Positions 22,717 through 34,108 of a stretch of DNA of 44,672 nt are shown here, in pieces (the first letter of the stretch is position 1; each line of letters opens with the position of its first letter). Source of the DNA: Bacillota bacterium (GTDB lineage Bacteria; Bacillota; UBA4882; UBA10575); contig JAAYMP010000163.1 in the NCBI GenBank assembly GCA_012521315.1, forward strand, positions 1 through 44,672. The letters are read 5' to 3'. Below the pieces are notes generated by a model. That model made no database searches and was not told where the DNA came from. It saw only the letters and a program-made list of their open reading frames with translations. A program made the position numbers and the translations under genes.

Positions 22717-23850
22717 ATGAAATTGTTTTGTTCCCGCGATGAATTGGTCCGCTCGTTACAAATTGCCACCCGGGTTTTACCGGCCAAGACCAGTATTCCC
22801 ATTCTAAACGGGATCGTCTTGGAAACCAGAGACGATCAGTTGTTCTGTTTTGCCAGTGATTTGGAGAATGGGATTGAGGTTAAAGTTCCCGAAGTGACCA
22901 TTATCACCCCCGGACGCGTCGTCCTTAGTGGACGGACCTTCTATGATGTGATCCGGCACTTGCCGCCCGGCCGTATTGAAATGGGGATTGAGGGTAATGC
23001 TTTCACCATCAAAACAACCAGTACTTTTTTTAACTTAAATGTCTTACCCGCCGAAGAATACCCGGCTGTGCCCGAAGGCTTAAAAAGAATCCATCATTAC
23101 CTGGAAGAACAAACCGGACTCCAAGGGGAGGAGATCCTTTTCTCTTTGGAAGCTCCTGTTTTTGAGGAAGCAGTCCGGCAAAGCGTCTATGCCACGGCGC
23201 CCAATGATTCCCGTCCGTTCCTATCAAGTATTCTTTGGGAATTTAACGCGGACCGCTTAAGGCTGGTGGCGACGGATATTAACCGTTTGGTGGTAAAGGA
23301 TCTAAGGATCATCGGGAACAGCGAAGACAGTTTTCTGGTTCCGGTCAAATCCCTGCGGGAAATGGCGGGGATCTTTGGCCATCCCGAGGAAGAGATCACT
23401 TTTTTCCTGATTAATAGGCAGTTATATGCGGTGACGAAGGGGATCCTTTATTATACGCGGCTGATCAACGCCCAATTTCCCCGCTATGAACAGGTGATTC
23501 CCAAAAGTTTTGACGGTGAAGCCCGTTTACAGCGCACCCCCTTGCTTAATTCGTTGAGCAGAAGTTTACTGATTGATAAAGCGGTCAAACTTAGTTTTGC
23601 CCCCGACGGTCTCACCATCTTTGCGATGGATCCGGAACTCGGACAGTTTAATGAGGTCGTAAGCTGTTCGTACGAAGGCGAATCCTTTGCGATCGGTTTT
23701 AATGCCCAATTTATCATTGATTTTCTAAAAGCGGTGGACCAAGAGGAGATCGTGTTCCACCTTTCCGCCGGGATGAAAGCATCGGTCTTACAGGTAAAAG
23801 ACTTAACATCCTATACTTATGTCCTGATGCCGTTACGCCTCAACTATTGA
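22717..23850 (+). CDS. dnaN: DNA polymerase III sliding clamp (beta subunit)
   Basis: 377 residues, three similar clamp domains that form a dimeric ring around DNA and tether PolC/DnaE. Recognisable parts are the N-terminal MKLFCSRDELVRSLQIATRVLPAKTS-type opening, the TSIPILNGIVLE strand and the C-terminal ending YTYVLMPLRLNY (the M-P-x-R-x terminus of the family). ATG 22717 is preceded by AAGGAGG and a second GGAG. It follows dnaA across the right half of oriC and precedes the S4 gene by 26 bp. It is slightly longer than the usual 366-370 residues. Confidence 0.97.
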   Translation: MKLFCSRDELVRSLQIATRVLPAKTSIPILNGIVLETRDDQLFCFASDLENGIEVKVPEVTIITPGRVVLSGRTFYDVIRHLPPGRIEMGIEGNAFTIKTTSTFFNLNVLPAEEYPAVPEGLKRIHHYLEEQTGLQGEEILFSLEAPVFEEAVRQSVYATAPNDSRPFLSSILWEFNADRLRLVATDINRLVVKDLRIIGNSEDSFLVPVKSLREMAGIFGHPEEEITFFLINRQLYAVTKGILYYTRLINAQFPRYEQVIPKSFDGEARLQRTPLLNSLSRSLLIDKAVKLSFAPDGLTIFAMDPELGQFNEVVSCSYEGESFAIGFNAQFIIDFLKAVDQEEIVFHLSAGMKASVLQVKDLTSYTYVLMPLRLNY

Positions 23851-23876
23851 GTATAAAGGGGAGAAGGAGCGGGGGA

Positions 23877-24128
23877 ATGGAAACCACCATTGTGCAAGCG
23901 GAGACGATCCGCCTTGAACAGTTTTTAAAGTTTGCCGGCGTGGTGATGACCGGTGGGGAAGCAAAACGGTTAATCCAGGCGGGAATGGTGAAGGTGAACG
24001 GCGCGACGGAACGGCGCAGGGGCCGTCAATTACGCGACCATGATGTGGTGACAATGCCCGACGGTTTGCAACTCTTAGTTCGGGTTAAGGGAGAAGAACG
24101 TGCATTTAAAGAAGATCAGGATCAATAA
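23877..24128 (+). CDS. yaaA: S4-domain RNA-binding protein (YaaA/RlbA type)
   Basis: 83 residues with a single S4 domain: IRLEQFLKFAGVVMTGGEAKRLIQAGMVKVNG, the typical alpha-L RNA-binding motif. Small S4 proteins of this type sit between dnaN and recF throughout Firmicutes; the Bacillus member has been linked to ribosome assembly. The ORF track starts 30 bases early inside the dnaN spacer; ATG 23877 has AAGGAG at good spacing. The 3' end overlaps recF by 29 bases in another frame, so the two are tightly coupled. Confidence 0.92.
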   Translation: METTIVQAETIRLEQFLKFAGVVMTGGEAKRLIQAGMVKVNGATERRRGRQLRDHDVVTMPDGLQLLVRVKGEERAFKEDQDQ

Positions 24129-25209
24129 CTTTCGAAACTACGATCACGCTGAAGTGGAGTTGGTGCCCGGTCTCAATATTTTGTGTGGGAAAAATGGCCA
24201 AGGGAAAACCAACTTTTTGGAGGCGGTGGCCTTTTTAACTTTGGGCCGTTCCTTCCGGACCAGTCGGGATGAGGATCTAATTAAAGAGGATAAAAAAGGT
24301 TTTTATCTAAAAGGAGAATTCCAAAGCAATGAAGAAAACCTCATCCTTGAGGTTGGTAACGCGCTGGACCGTGTGGTGGTGAAAGTTAACCGCGTGGTTC
24401 ATAGAACCAAAAAGGAGCTGTTCGGGCGGGTCCGGACCGTTGTTTTTACCCCCGAAGATCTGCAGATCATTAAAGGCGGTCCCGAAAAACGCCGGGAGTT
24501 TCTTGATCTTTACCTGGCACAGGCTTATCCTGACTACCGCCAGGTTTATCTCCGTTTTTACCGGACATTATACCAGCGGAATGCCCTGCTGAAAAATTTT
24601 AGGGAAGGGTACCACGATTATAACCAGTTGGAAGTCTGGACCAACCATCTGGTGGAGGAAGGGAGCCGGGTTGTGCTCTTTCGCCAGCAGGCACTGGGCG
24701 AGCTTAATCCATGGATCAACCATTACCACCAGATAATGAGTAATGACCGGGAGACCCTGGGTTGTGCCTATAAATTCGGCCGCGATCTCTTTCAGGAACT
24801 TGATTTAGTAAGGATTCGCGAGCAGTTCCGGCGGCTGCTCCAGGTCCGCAGTGAAGAGGAGATCCGGCGCGGGTATACCCTGACCGGGCCCCACCGGGAT
24901 GATTTGCAAATTATGATGAACGACCGGTTTGAACTCCGTGTCTACGGTTCACAGGGTCAACAGCGGACCGCCGCCTTGGCGTTGAAACTGGCGATAGTGG
25001 ATCTGATCAAACAAAGACAGGGCGCGGCTCCCCTCTTATTGCTGGACGACGTCTTTTCCGAATTTGATAGTGAACGGAAGCGGGAATTGTTAAGTCTGCT
25101 TACGTCCGGAACCCAAACCATCCTTAGCACTACGGAGCTGAGCACAACCACGGCTTTTTCCGGGCCGTTAAAGTTATTCACGGTTGAAAGCGGAGTGATT
25201 AAAGATTAG
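24100..25209 (+). CDS. recF: DNA replication and repair protein RecF
   Basis: 369 residues, an SMC/ABC-type ATPase that with RecO and RecR loads RecA at gaps. Walker A is GKNGQGKTNFLEA near residue 31, the ABC signature is GSQGQQRTAALALKLA, and Walker B is PLLLLDDVFSEFD with the D-loop in place, so all catalytic parts are intact. This contrasts with the eroded ATPase after gyrA. GTG 24100 follows AAGGGAG and lies within the 3' end of the S4 gene. Confidence 0.97.
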   Translation: MHLKKIRINNFRNYDHAEVELVPGLNILCGKNGQGKTNFLEAVAFLTLGRSFRTSRDEDLIKEDKKGFYLKGEFQSNEENLILEVGNALDRVVVKVNRVVHRTKKELFGRVRTVVFTPEDLQIIKGGPEKRREFLDLYLAQAYPDYRQVYLRFYRTLYQRNALLKNFREGYHDYNQLEVWTNHLVEEGSRVVLFRQQALGELNPWINHYHQIMSNDRETLGCAYKFGRDLFQELDLVRIREQFRRLLQVRSEEEIRRGYTLTGPHRDDLQIMMNDRFELRVYGSQGQQRTAALALKLAIVDLIKQRQGAAPLLLLDDVFSEFDSERKRELLSLLTSGTQTILSTTELSTTTAFSGPLKLFTVESGVIKD

Positions 25210-25234
25210 CCAGGTAACAACCCTCTCTGAGCTT

Positions 25235-25654
25235 GTGCGGGGTTTTGTCAAGAATTGGTTCCAAAAAGATCATGTCCAGACGGGACTGGCTTATTATTAT
25301 TGGCCGCAAGTTATTGGTGATACTTTAAGGGATAAAATAGAAGTGAGTCACGTAAAAAACGGAATCCTGTGGGTGAAAACTCCCGATCCGTCCCTTGCCC
25401 ATAATTTAAGCTTCTTTAAGAACGAGATTATCGCGAAATACCAATTTTTTTTGGGTAAAAACGTGATCCGGAATGTCCGGATTACCATTGGCGCTTCTTC
25501 GGGTCTTGACCAAAAAACGAAAAACGGGCAAACCAAGGCGGAAACGGTTCGGGTTTGCGATCTTTCCTTACCCGCAGCAATCGACGGGATTGCCGATCCC
25601 GCTTTGAAGCAGGCTTTTAGCCGTTTTTACTACGCGCACCAGGCACGGAAATAA
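25235..25654 (+). CDS. DUF721 (DciA-like) protein
   Basis: 139 residues in this frame. The DUF721 core is visible: AYYYWPQVIGDTLRDKIEV, NGILWVKTPDPSLAHNLSFFKNEIIAKY and NVIRNVRITIG, followed by a polar linker and a helical tail. DciA proteins of this family are the ancestral loaders or helpers of the replicative helicase DnaB; a DUF721 gene also sits between recF and gyrB in Actinobacteria. The start is doubtful: GTG 25235 has no ribosome binding site, while the same frame is open upstream (KISQVTTLSEL, a good helix continuation) back to an overlap with recF but offers only ATT or other rare starts. I therefore regard the true N-terminus as probably ~10 residues longer. Confidence 0.8.
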   Translation: MRGFVKNWFQKDHVQTGLAYYYWPQVIGDTLRDKIEVSHVKNGILWVKTPDPSLAHNLSFFKNEIIAKYQFFLGKNVIRNVRITIGASSGLDQKTKNGQTKAETVRVCDLSLPAAIDGIADPALKQAFSRFYYAHQARK

Positions 25655-25691
25655 AGTTTTGACCACGAAAGGCCGGGAAAGGGGGAGGCAG

Positions 25692-25937
25692 ATGTTTTTA
25701 CATTTGGGTGGGAATCAGATTATCAGTATCAATGAGATCATCATTGTAGAAAATTTAGAAAAAACGACGGCCACCTCGTTCCAAGAATGGTGGCAGCAGA
25801 GGGCGAAAACAGGCCTGGAAATAGTGGATAGTGGAGAGGGAAAACCAAAATCGGCGGTTTACACCGGACAGAAAATTATCCTCTCGCCGATCTCCGTTTA
25901 CACGCTGAAAAAACGGTCGGAACAGTTCACCGGTTAA
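25692..25937 (+). CDS. remB: DUF370 extracellular-matrix regulator RemB-like
   Basis: 81 residues opening MFLHLGGNQIISINEIIIV, the DUF370 signature of Bacillus RemA/RemB. RemA is a DNA-binding regulator of matrix and osmoprotection genes; RemB (YaaB) lies between recF and gyrB as here. The ORF track starts 33 bases early; ATG 25692 follows GGGGGAGG with four bases between. The C-terminal half (SGEGKPKSAVYTGQKIILSPISVYTL) agrees with the family, which keeps conserved residues near the end. Target genes cannot be told from this window. Confidence 0.88.
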   Translation: MFLHLGGNQIISINEIIIVENLEKTTATSFQEWWQQRAKTGLEIVDSGEGKPKSAVYTGQKIILSPISVYTLKKRSEQFTG

Positions 25938-26043
25938 GTGTTGCGCGCGGCTTAAGCCCGGAAAGGCAGGGCGCGGGAGAAAAGGAAGGCGGCGCGCGTT
26001 AGATGCCGGGAGCAGCGGAGAGGAGAGGACCATTGACCAATAA

Positions 26044-27993
<1,950 letters not shown>

Positions 27994-28055
27994 ACCCCAA
28001 AGGACTCCGGGTATAGCGAAACAGGGAAAAGACAGGAGCCAATGGAGGGATTGTT

Positions 28056-30506
28056 TTGGCTGAAATTACCGAAGGAAAGATTGTTCCGATCAAAATTGAG
28101 CAAGAGATGAAACGCTCCTATCTGAGTTATGCGATGAGCGTGATTGTCGGCCGGGCGTTGCCGGATGTCCGGGACGGACTTAAGCCGGTTCACCGGCGCA
28201 TCCTTTATGGAATGTATGAATCGGGGACCACCCCGGATAAACCATATAAAAAATCCGCGCGGATTGTCGGTGACGTGATGGGGCGCTACCATCCCCATGG
28301 CGACGCGGCGATCTATGACTCCATCGTCCGGATGGCACAGGATTTCTCGTCCCGGGTCCCTTTGGTGGACGGCCACGGGAACTTTGGTTCGGTCGACGGG
28401 GATCCACCGGCGGCGATGCGTTACACCGAGATCCGCCTGTCCCCGCTGGCCGTCGAGATGTTGACGGATATTGAAAAAAAGACGGTCGATTTTATCCCTA
28501 ATTTTGACGGGAGCTTGGAAGAACCGGTGGTGCTGCCCAGCCGTTTCCCGAACCTGCTGGTCAACGGGGCGGCCGGGATTGCGGTTGGGATGGCCACCAA
28601 CATTCCCCCGCATAATCTGGGCGAAGTGATCGACGGCGCGGTGCTGTTGATTGATGATCCGGAAGCGGACACGGAAGCCCTGATGAAAGTGGTAAAAGGT
28701 CCGGACTTTCCGACGGGCGGGATAATTTTGGGCCGGGACGGGATCCGTGAGGCCTACCACACCGGGCGGGGCAGCATTAAAGTGCGGGCGAAGACCGGCA
28801 TCGAAACCCTGAGCAATGGAAAGAGCCAAATAGTCGTTACCGAACTCCCCTATCAAGTCAATAAAGCCCGGTTGATCGAGCGGATTGCCGATTTGGTGCG
28901 GAACAAGGAGATCGAGGGGATTACCGATCTCCGGGACGAATCGGACCGTTCCGGGCTGCGGATCGTCATTGAACTGAAACGGGATGCCAACCCGAATATC
29001 CTCCTGAATCAGCTGTATAAACATACCCAGTTGCAAGACACCTTCGGCGTCATTATGCTGGTTTTGGTCGATAACGAGCCGCGGGTGCTCGGACTGCGGG
29101 ACTTACTCGGTTATTATCTTGACCATCAAAAAGAGATTATTACCCGCCGGACCAGGTTTGACCTGGAAAAGGCCGAAGCCCGGGCCCACATCGTTGAAGG
29201 GCTCCGGATTGCCTTGGACCAGATTGACGCCGTGATTCAGGTGATTCGTTCTTCCCGGACGGTGGAGATCGCCCGCGACCGGTTGATGGCCAGTTTTGGG
29301 TTGTCAGAACGACAGGCCCAGGCGATTTTGGACATGCGCCTCCAGAGTTTGACCGGCCTGCAACGGGAGAAACTGGAGGAAGAATACGCCGAACTCCAGA
29401 AGACCATCGCCTACTACCGGGAACTGCTGGCGGATCCGGCGAAGATCATGGGGGTTGTCAAAAACGAACTTTTGGCGATCAAAGAAAAATACGCGGACCC
29501 GCGCCGGACTGAGATCGCCGCGAGTGAAGAGGAGATCTCGATCGAGGATCTGATCGCCGATGAAGACATCGTGGTGACGATCACCCACGATGGTTACATC
29601 AAACGTCTCCCGGTCTCCACTTACAAGAGCCAGCGGCGTGGCGGGAAGGGGATTACCGCGGTCAACACCAAAGAAGAAGACTTTGTTGAACATCTCTTCG
29701 TTACCTCCACCCACGACCATGTTTTGTTCTTTACCAACCAAGGGCGGGTCTACCAACTCCGCGGCTTTGATATTCCGGAAGCCTCGCGCCAAGCCCGGGG
29801 GATTGCCATTGTGAACTTGATTCCGTTGAACCCCGGGGAAAAAATCAATACCTATATCCCGGTGCAGGACTTCCGCACGGATCTCTTCCTGCTGATGTGT
29901 ACACGGAACGGTATTGTCAAGAAGACGCCCCTCTCCCAGTACGCCAATAACCGGCGAAGCGGGTTAATCGGGATCACCTTGGATGAAGGGGATGAACTGA
30001 TTGGTGTCCGGCGGACCGACGGCGAACGGGAGATTGTTATTTTCACCCGGCACGGTCAAGCCCTTCGTTTTTCCGAAACCGAAATTCGACCGCTGGGACG
30101 GATCGCCCGGGGGGTGAAGGGGATTAACCTACGACCGGGTGATCAAGTGGTCGGCATGGATGTGCTCCGGGAGAACGCGGAACTTTTGGTCATTACCGAG
30201 AATGGTTACGGCAAAAGGACCCCCTTTGATCAATACCGGATCCAAGCCCGGGGCGGCATCGGCATCAAAACCCTGAACCGGACCGGGAAAACGGGAGATG
30301 TGATCGGGGGTGGCGTGGTCTACCCGGAACACGAATTAATGTTGATTAACGCCAGCGGGTTGGTGATCCGGGTTAACGTCAGCGATATCTCCTCCATGGG
30401 CCGGAACACCCAAGGGGTTAAACTCATGCAACTGGAGGGGGACGACCGGATTGTCGCCGTGGCCAGGGTCGTCGGCAAGCAGGAAGAGGGCGAGGAAGGT
30501 GAATAG
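28056..30506 (+). CDS. gyrA: DNA gyrase subunit A
   Basis: 816 residues. The breakage-reunion domain has the catalytic tyrosine in AAMRYTE (Tyr123), the quinolone-interaction segment [13 protein letters not shown] and a coiled-coil arm; the C-terminal beta-pinwheel carries the GyrA box QRRGGKG, which marks gyrase rather than topoisomerase IV. The residue equivalent to E. coli Ser83 is alanine (Ala84), while the acidic residue at 87 is kept as Asp88. Translation starts at TTG 28056 with GGAGGG seven bases upstream. The stop is 12 bp before the next gene, with which it should be cotranscribed. Confidence 0.97.
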   Translation: MAEITEGKIVPIKIEQEMKRSYLSYAMSVIVGRALPDVRDGLKPVHRRILYGMYESGTTPDKPYKKSARIVGDVMGRYHPHGDAAIYDSIVRMAQDFSSRVPLVDGHGNFGSVDGDPPAAMRYTEIRLSPLAVEMLTDIEKKTVDFIPNFDGSLEEPVVLPSRFPNLLVNGAAGIAVGMATNIPPHNLGEVIDGAVLLIDDPEADTEALMKVVKGPDFPTGGIILGRDGIREAYHTGRGSIKVRAKTGIETLSNGKSQIVVTELPYQVNKARLIERIADLVRNKEIEGITDLRDESDRSGLRIVIELKRDANPNILLNQLYKHTQLQDTFGVIMLVLVDNEPRVLGLRDLLGYYLDHQKEIITRRTRFDLEKAEARAHIVEGLRIALDQIDAVIQVIRSSRTVEIARDRLMASFGLSERQAQAILDMRLQSLTGLQREKLEEEYAELQKTIAYYRELLADPAKIMGVVKNELLAIKEKYADPRRTEIAASEEEISIEDLIADEDIVVTITHDGYIKRLPVSTYKSQRRGGKGITAVNTKEEDFVEHLFVTSTHDHVLFFTNQGRVYQLRGFDIPEASRQARGIAIVNLIPLNPGEKINTYIPVQDFRTDLFLLMCTRNGIVKKTPLSQYANNRRSGLIGITLDEGDELIGVRRTDGEREIVIFTRHGQALRFSETEIRPLGRIARGVKGINLRPGDQVVGMDVLRENAELLVITENGYGKRTPFDQYRIQARGGIGIKTLNRTGKTGDVIGGGVVYPEHELMLINASGLVIRVNVSDISSMGRNTQGVKLMQLEGDDRIVAVARVVGKQEEGEEGE

Positions 30507-30518
30507 CGGGGTGAAGCA

Positions 30519-32309
30519 GTGCGCATCAGAAAATTGATGATTAAAGCTTTAGGCCCCCTGCGTGACTGGGAATATACTTTTGCGCCCCTTTGGACGGAGG
30601 TCCCCTATCCGGAAGAGGAGACGACCGAGACCGTCCTGGAAGCGATCCGGGCGGTGCTGTATGGTTTTCCCCCGTACCAAAACGCCCAGAAGCAACGGCT
30701 TCTCCCGCCAACGGGCAAGGGAGACGCCAGCGCGGCGATGTGGATTGAGACCAAGAGCGGCACTTTTCTCCTGGGGCGCAATTTTACCCGCGAATCCCTG
30801 GAAGTTTTTAAACTGGAGACCAAGGGGTTGTTCCCCCTCCCGGCGATGGCCTTGATGGATCTCCTCCTGCAGGAGCTAAGAATCTTAAATCCTCTGGACT
30901 TTGCGGTCGTTGGTTTTTTTGAGAACACCGCCTTTACCCTTGACCAAAACGCGCCCTTGGTCCGGGAACATATTAGCAAAGCCCATGCACACCAGCGGTT
31001 CCTGGTTTTGCTGGGCCAGGCAGAGAACGCAACGCCCCCGGATGCCCGGGAGATCGATCCGGCGACCGTGGATAGACTCCTGGCCCGACTGGACCGGTTA
31101 GAAAAGGAAAGACAGCGGTTGGCGGAGGAGGAACAAAAATTGGCCGCCTATGGAAAGTTTCTTTCGCCCACCGGTGAAGACTTGTTGGCCTTAACAACCC
31201 GGGAATATACGGCGGCTGCTTTGGAGACCAGTTTCTACGAAGAACAAATCCGGAAGGAGACCGAAACCCGGACGGCTCTGCAGAAGGAAGAAGAAGCCCT
31301 CCGGCAGAAGATCACCTCCTTTGATCCAACCCTCTATACGCCGGAGATGGAGCGAAGAGTAAACCGCCTTTTGGCGAAAAGGGCGGAACTGAACAAACTT
31401 TTACACGCCATGGAGGAGCTGCTGGAACAGCATGGCCGGAAGGGACTGTGGTCCCGTTTCGGCGGAAAAGAGCGGGAAGGCGAGATTAAACAGCGGATTA
31501 GCGATCTCCTGCAAAAACTGGGGCGGATCCGTGAAGAATTAAGATCCCTCCTGAAGAACAAAAACCCGGAAGATTTTCTACATGAAATGGCCCTTTTAGA
31601 GCAATACCGTAAGGATTTGGCCTGTTTACAACGGCCGAGCATCCTTGAGGACCAAACCCTGGGCTTATGGTGGGAAGAACTGGAGAGGGCACGGCAAAAG
31701 GAGGAAAGGCTCCGGCAGCAAAGAGAGTGCCTGCTGGCCATGGCCGGGCAGGAAGACCTCGCGGCGGTCCAGGCGAAAGTGGAGAAGCTAAGGGTAATTA
31801 AACGCCAGCGGCAACAGGTTGAGGAAGACCTGGCCGCGTTTCTTGCGGAGGCGGGCCAGGCCACCCCGGCGGAAGCCCGCGCCTATCTGGCGGCGCTGAA
31901 ACAGAAGCGGGAGGCCCAGTTCGTAATGGTTGAGAGCGGCGCCGTTCCCGACGAGGGCGAACTGGCGGCTTTACAGAGATTGTACAGTGATGCCGGACGG
32001 TTCCTTTCCGGTTTGACCGCAGGAAAAGGGCAGGGTTTGCAACCCCGGGTGGAAGGGAATCTTTTACGGTTTTCCGTCCGGACGGAGGATGGGGTTTGGC
32101 GCCCGGCAGAAGCGGTCTCCCTTGGCCGGCCCGACCTCCCGGATCTGGCTTTCCGGCTGGCCCTGGCGAAAGCGGTCTGGGCGGAGACCCAGCCCTTGTT
32201 GTTGTTTGACACCTTGGTACCCTGGTTAACCCCGAAGGCCGCGGCGGCCTTCGGCCAACTTTTGACCGAAGAGTTTGGCCACGGACAAATTATTATCCGG
32301 ATCCGATAA
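30519..32309 (+). CDS. Degenerate YhaN/SbcC-like coiled-coil ATPase homologue
   Basis: 596 residues. The layout is that of a YhaN/SMC-type protein: a head N-half (MRIRKLMIKALGPLRDWEYTF), a long coiled-coil middle (about 175-480, very rich in Glu, Arg, Leu and Gln) and a head C-half with RLALAKAVWAE and LLLFDTLVPWL. The nucleotide site is eroded: where the family has YGPNEAGKST before an LLEAIRA-like helix, this protein has YPEEETTET before VLEAIRAVLYGF (residues 30-50), lacking the P-loop glycines and lysine. The Walker B Asp564 stays but the following Glu/Asp is Thr, and the ABC signature is reduced to SLGRPDLPDLAFRLAL. It is therefore probably a structural or regulatory pseudo-ATPase. GTG 30519 has GGGGTGA upstream, 12 bp after gyrA. 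I do not know its function. Confidence 0.75.
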   Translation: MRIRKLMIKALGPLRDWEYTFAPLWTEVPYPEEETTETVLEAIRAVLYGFPPYQNAQKQRLLPPTGKGDASAAMWIETKSGTFLLGRNFTRESLEVFKLETKGLFPLPAMALMDLLLQELRILNPLDFAVVGFFENTAFTLDQNAPLVREHISKAHAHQRFLVLLGQAENATPPDAREIDPATVDRLLARLDRLEKERQRLAEEEQKLAAYGKFLSPTGEDLLALTTREYTAAALETSFYEEQIRKETETRTALQKEEEALRQKITSFDPTLYTPEMERRVNRLLAKRAELNKLLHAMEELLEQHGRKGLWSRFGGKEREGEIKQRISDLLQKLGRIREELRSLLKNKNPEDFLHEMALLEQYRKDLACLQRPSILEDQTLGLWWEELERARQKEERLRQQRECLLAMAGQEDLAAVQAKVEKLRVIKRQRQQVEEDLAAFLAEAGQATPAEARAYLAALKQKREAQFVMVESGAVPDEGELAALQRLYSDAGRFLSGLTAGKGQGLQPRVEGNLLRFSVRTEDGVWRPAEAVSLGRPDLPDLAFRLALAKAVWAETQPLLLFDTLVPWLTPKAAAAFGQLLTEEFGHGQIIIRIR

Positions 32310-32370
32310 ACTTTTCCCGCCGGGGGAAGAATAGGAAGACTGGGCAAGAAGTTTACGGAGGGAAAAGAAG

Positions 32371-33522
32371 ATGTCAGCGTATTACCGGGGAGGAGGTCCC
32401 TCCTCCCGCGCCAGTCTGTTTAGTTTGTTGCTGATCGCTGCTTTTATGGGCGGTTTCCTGGTTTTGCTTGCCGTCCGGTTTACCGGCTTAGGCCAGGCGC
32501 TGGTGGTCCAGCCGCCAGGGCCGCAAGAGGCCGCGCCCACGAAAGAGACTCCTTCCATCCAGCTTACCGACTATGAGAAGGCCACCATCGACGTGGTGGA
32601 TAAAGTCGGTCCCAGTGTGGTGATGATCACCACCACCAGCCTGGTGGAGGTGAAAGATTTTTTCTTTGGCTTGGTTGGTTACCAGCCGGTGCAGGGCTTG
32701 GGTTCCGGGGTGATCTTCCGGAAAGACGGGCACATTCTGACGAATTATCATGTCATTGCGAAGGCCGAGGAGATTTTGGTTGTCTTGAGTGACGGTCGGG
32801 AGTTTCCGGCCAAAGTCGTTGGGGGCGATCCCGACAACGATCTGGCGGTGGTCAAGATCGAAGGGGAAAACCATCCGGTGGCCCAATTTGGCCGCTCGGC
32901 CGATCTTCGGGTTGGACAAATGGCGATTGCCATCGGCAATCCGATTGGTGAAGGATTGAAGAATACCGTGACGGTCGGCGTGATTAGCGCGGTGAACCGG
33001 AGTATTGCCACCGGCGAAAAGACCGCGTTGCGGGATTTAATCCAGACGGACGCTTCGATTAACCCCGGGAATTCGGGCGGCCCGTTGCTGAACAGTAAAG
33101 GTGAAGTCATCGGGATCAACACCGCCATTATCGAACAGGCCCAGGGAATTGGCTTTGCGATTCCCATCGATAAAGCCCGGGAAATTGCCGATCTGATCAT
33201 CAAGGGCGAATTGCGCCGCCCCGGGGCGATTGGCATCAGCTATGTGCCATATGATAAGGACAACAAGCAATTTCTGGAACAGCGCCTGCGGGTCAAGCTC
33301 CCGGTGGACCAAGGCTTCCTGATTACGCAGGTCCACCCGGGTCCGGCAGCGAAAGCGGGCTTGAAAGCCGGCGATGTCATTGTTGCCATCAACGGGGAAT
33401 CCATTAAGGAGGGGGCAAACTTTGCCGGTTTGGATCTGAAAGCCGGGGACCGGGTTACCATGGAGCTTTACCGGGGTACTCGCCGGTTTAAAGTGCAGAT
33501 CACGGCGGAACCGTTGGAGTAG
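32371..33522 (+). CDS. HtrA/DegP-like membrane-anchored serine protease
   Basis: 383 residues: one N-terminal transmembrane helix (about 15-37), a proline-rich linker, a trypsin-like S1C protease domain and one PDZ domain (about 285-380). The catalytic triad is visible: His127 in LTNYHVI, Asp157 in DNDLAVVK and Ser235 in NPGNSGGPLL. Such proteins degrade misfolded proteins on the outer face of the membrane, and the PDZ domain (GFLITQVHPGPAAKAGLKAGDVI) reads substrate C-termini. ATG 32371 follows GGAGGGAAAAGAAG. It lies 61 bp after the pseudo-ATPase and 3 bp before rlmH; an htrA-rlmH neighbour pair near the origin is common in Firmicutes (YyxA/RlmH in Bacillus). Confidence 0.93.
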   Translation: MSAYYRGGGPSSRASLFSLLLIAAFMGGFLVLLAVRFTGLGQALVVQPPGPQEAAPTKETPSIQLTDYEKATIDVVDKVGPSVVMITTTSLVEVKDFFFGLVGYQPVQGLGSGVIFRKDGHILTNYHVIAKAEEILVVLSDGREFPAKVVGGDPDNDLAVVKIEGENHPVAQFGRSADLRVGQMAIAIGNPIGEGLKNTVTVGVISAVNRSIATGEKTALRDLIQTDASINPGNSGGPLLNSKGEVIGINTAIIEQAQGIGFAIPIDKAREIADLIIKGELRRPGAIGISYVPYDKDNKQFLEQRLRVKLPVDQGFLITQVHPGPAAKAGLKAGDVIVAINGESIKEGANFAGLDLKAGDRVTMELYRGTRRFKVQITAEPLE

Positions 33523-33525
33523 AAG

Positions 33526-33993
33526 GTGATGTTACACCTGACGATTGTGGCGGTGGGCAAAATTAAAGAGGAGTACCTGCGGCAGGGGATTGCCGAATAC
33601 CAAAAAAGGCTCACCCCATACACAAAACTGAAGATCATTGAGCTTCCCGATGCCCCGTTGGGCCGGGATCCGGGTGAAGCCCGGAGGGAAGAAGGAAAAA
33701 GGATCAGGTCCGTCTTGAAACCCCGTTCCTTTGTGGCCGTTTGTGACCGGCAGGGGAAAAAGTTGACTTCGGAAGGCTTTGCCCAGTGGTTGGCAGACCG
33801 GGAAAAGGGCGGGCAAGAAGTATATATGGTGATCGGGGGCGCGTCGGGCCTGGCGCCTGAGGTGACCGCCGAGGCGGCCGACCGGCTCTCCTTCTCCGAC
33901 CTGACCTTTCCCCACCAGCTTTTCCGGTTGCTTTTGTTGGAACAGATCTACCGCGGGTTCAAGATCCTCCGGGGTGAACCCTATCATTGGTGA
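33526..33993 (+). CDS. rlmH: 23S rRNA pseudouridine-1915 N3-methyltransferase
   Basis: 155 residues, a small SPOUT-fold homodimer that uses SAM to methylate pseudouridine 1915 in helix 69 of 23S rRNA on assembled ribosomes. Visible motifs are IVAVGKIKEEYLRQGIAEYQKRL at the start, MVIGGASGLAPEV (the SAM-binding knot) and the ending LEQIYRGFKILRGEPYHW. The start may be GTG 33526 or the adjacent ATG 33529; GGAG in the htrA 3' end serves either. A strong terminator 55 bp downstream ends this transcription unit. Confidence 0.95.
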   Translation: MMLHLTIVAVGKIKEEYLRQGIAEYQKRLTPYTKLKIIELPDAPLGRDPGEARREEGKRIRSVLKPRSFVAVCDRQGKKLTSEGFAQWLADREKGGQEVYMVIGGASGLAPEVTAEAADRLSFSDLTFPHQLFRLLLLEQIYRGFKILRGEPYHW

Positions 33994-34047
33994 CCAAAAT
34001 CAGACCCCGCCGGAACAGGAACGAAAACCTTTGGCGGAAAAGGGAAA

Positions 34048-34097
34048 GGCGCTCCCACTGTTGGACGGCAAACCCAACACCGGGAGGCGCTTTTTTG
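34048..34097 (+). terminator. Rho-independent terminator after rlmH
   Basis: GGCGCTCCC and GGGAGGCGC arms with an inner TGTTGG/CCAACA stem, followed by TTTTTT. It ends the transcript that comes down through gyrA, the pseudo-ATPase, htrA and rlmH. Confidence 0.85.
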
Positions 34098-34108
34098 TGC
34101 TTTTACCC

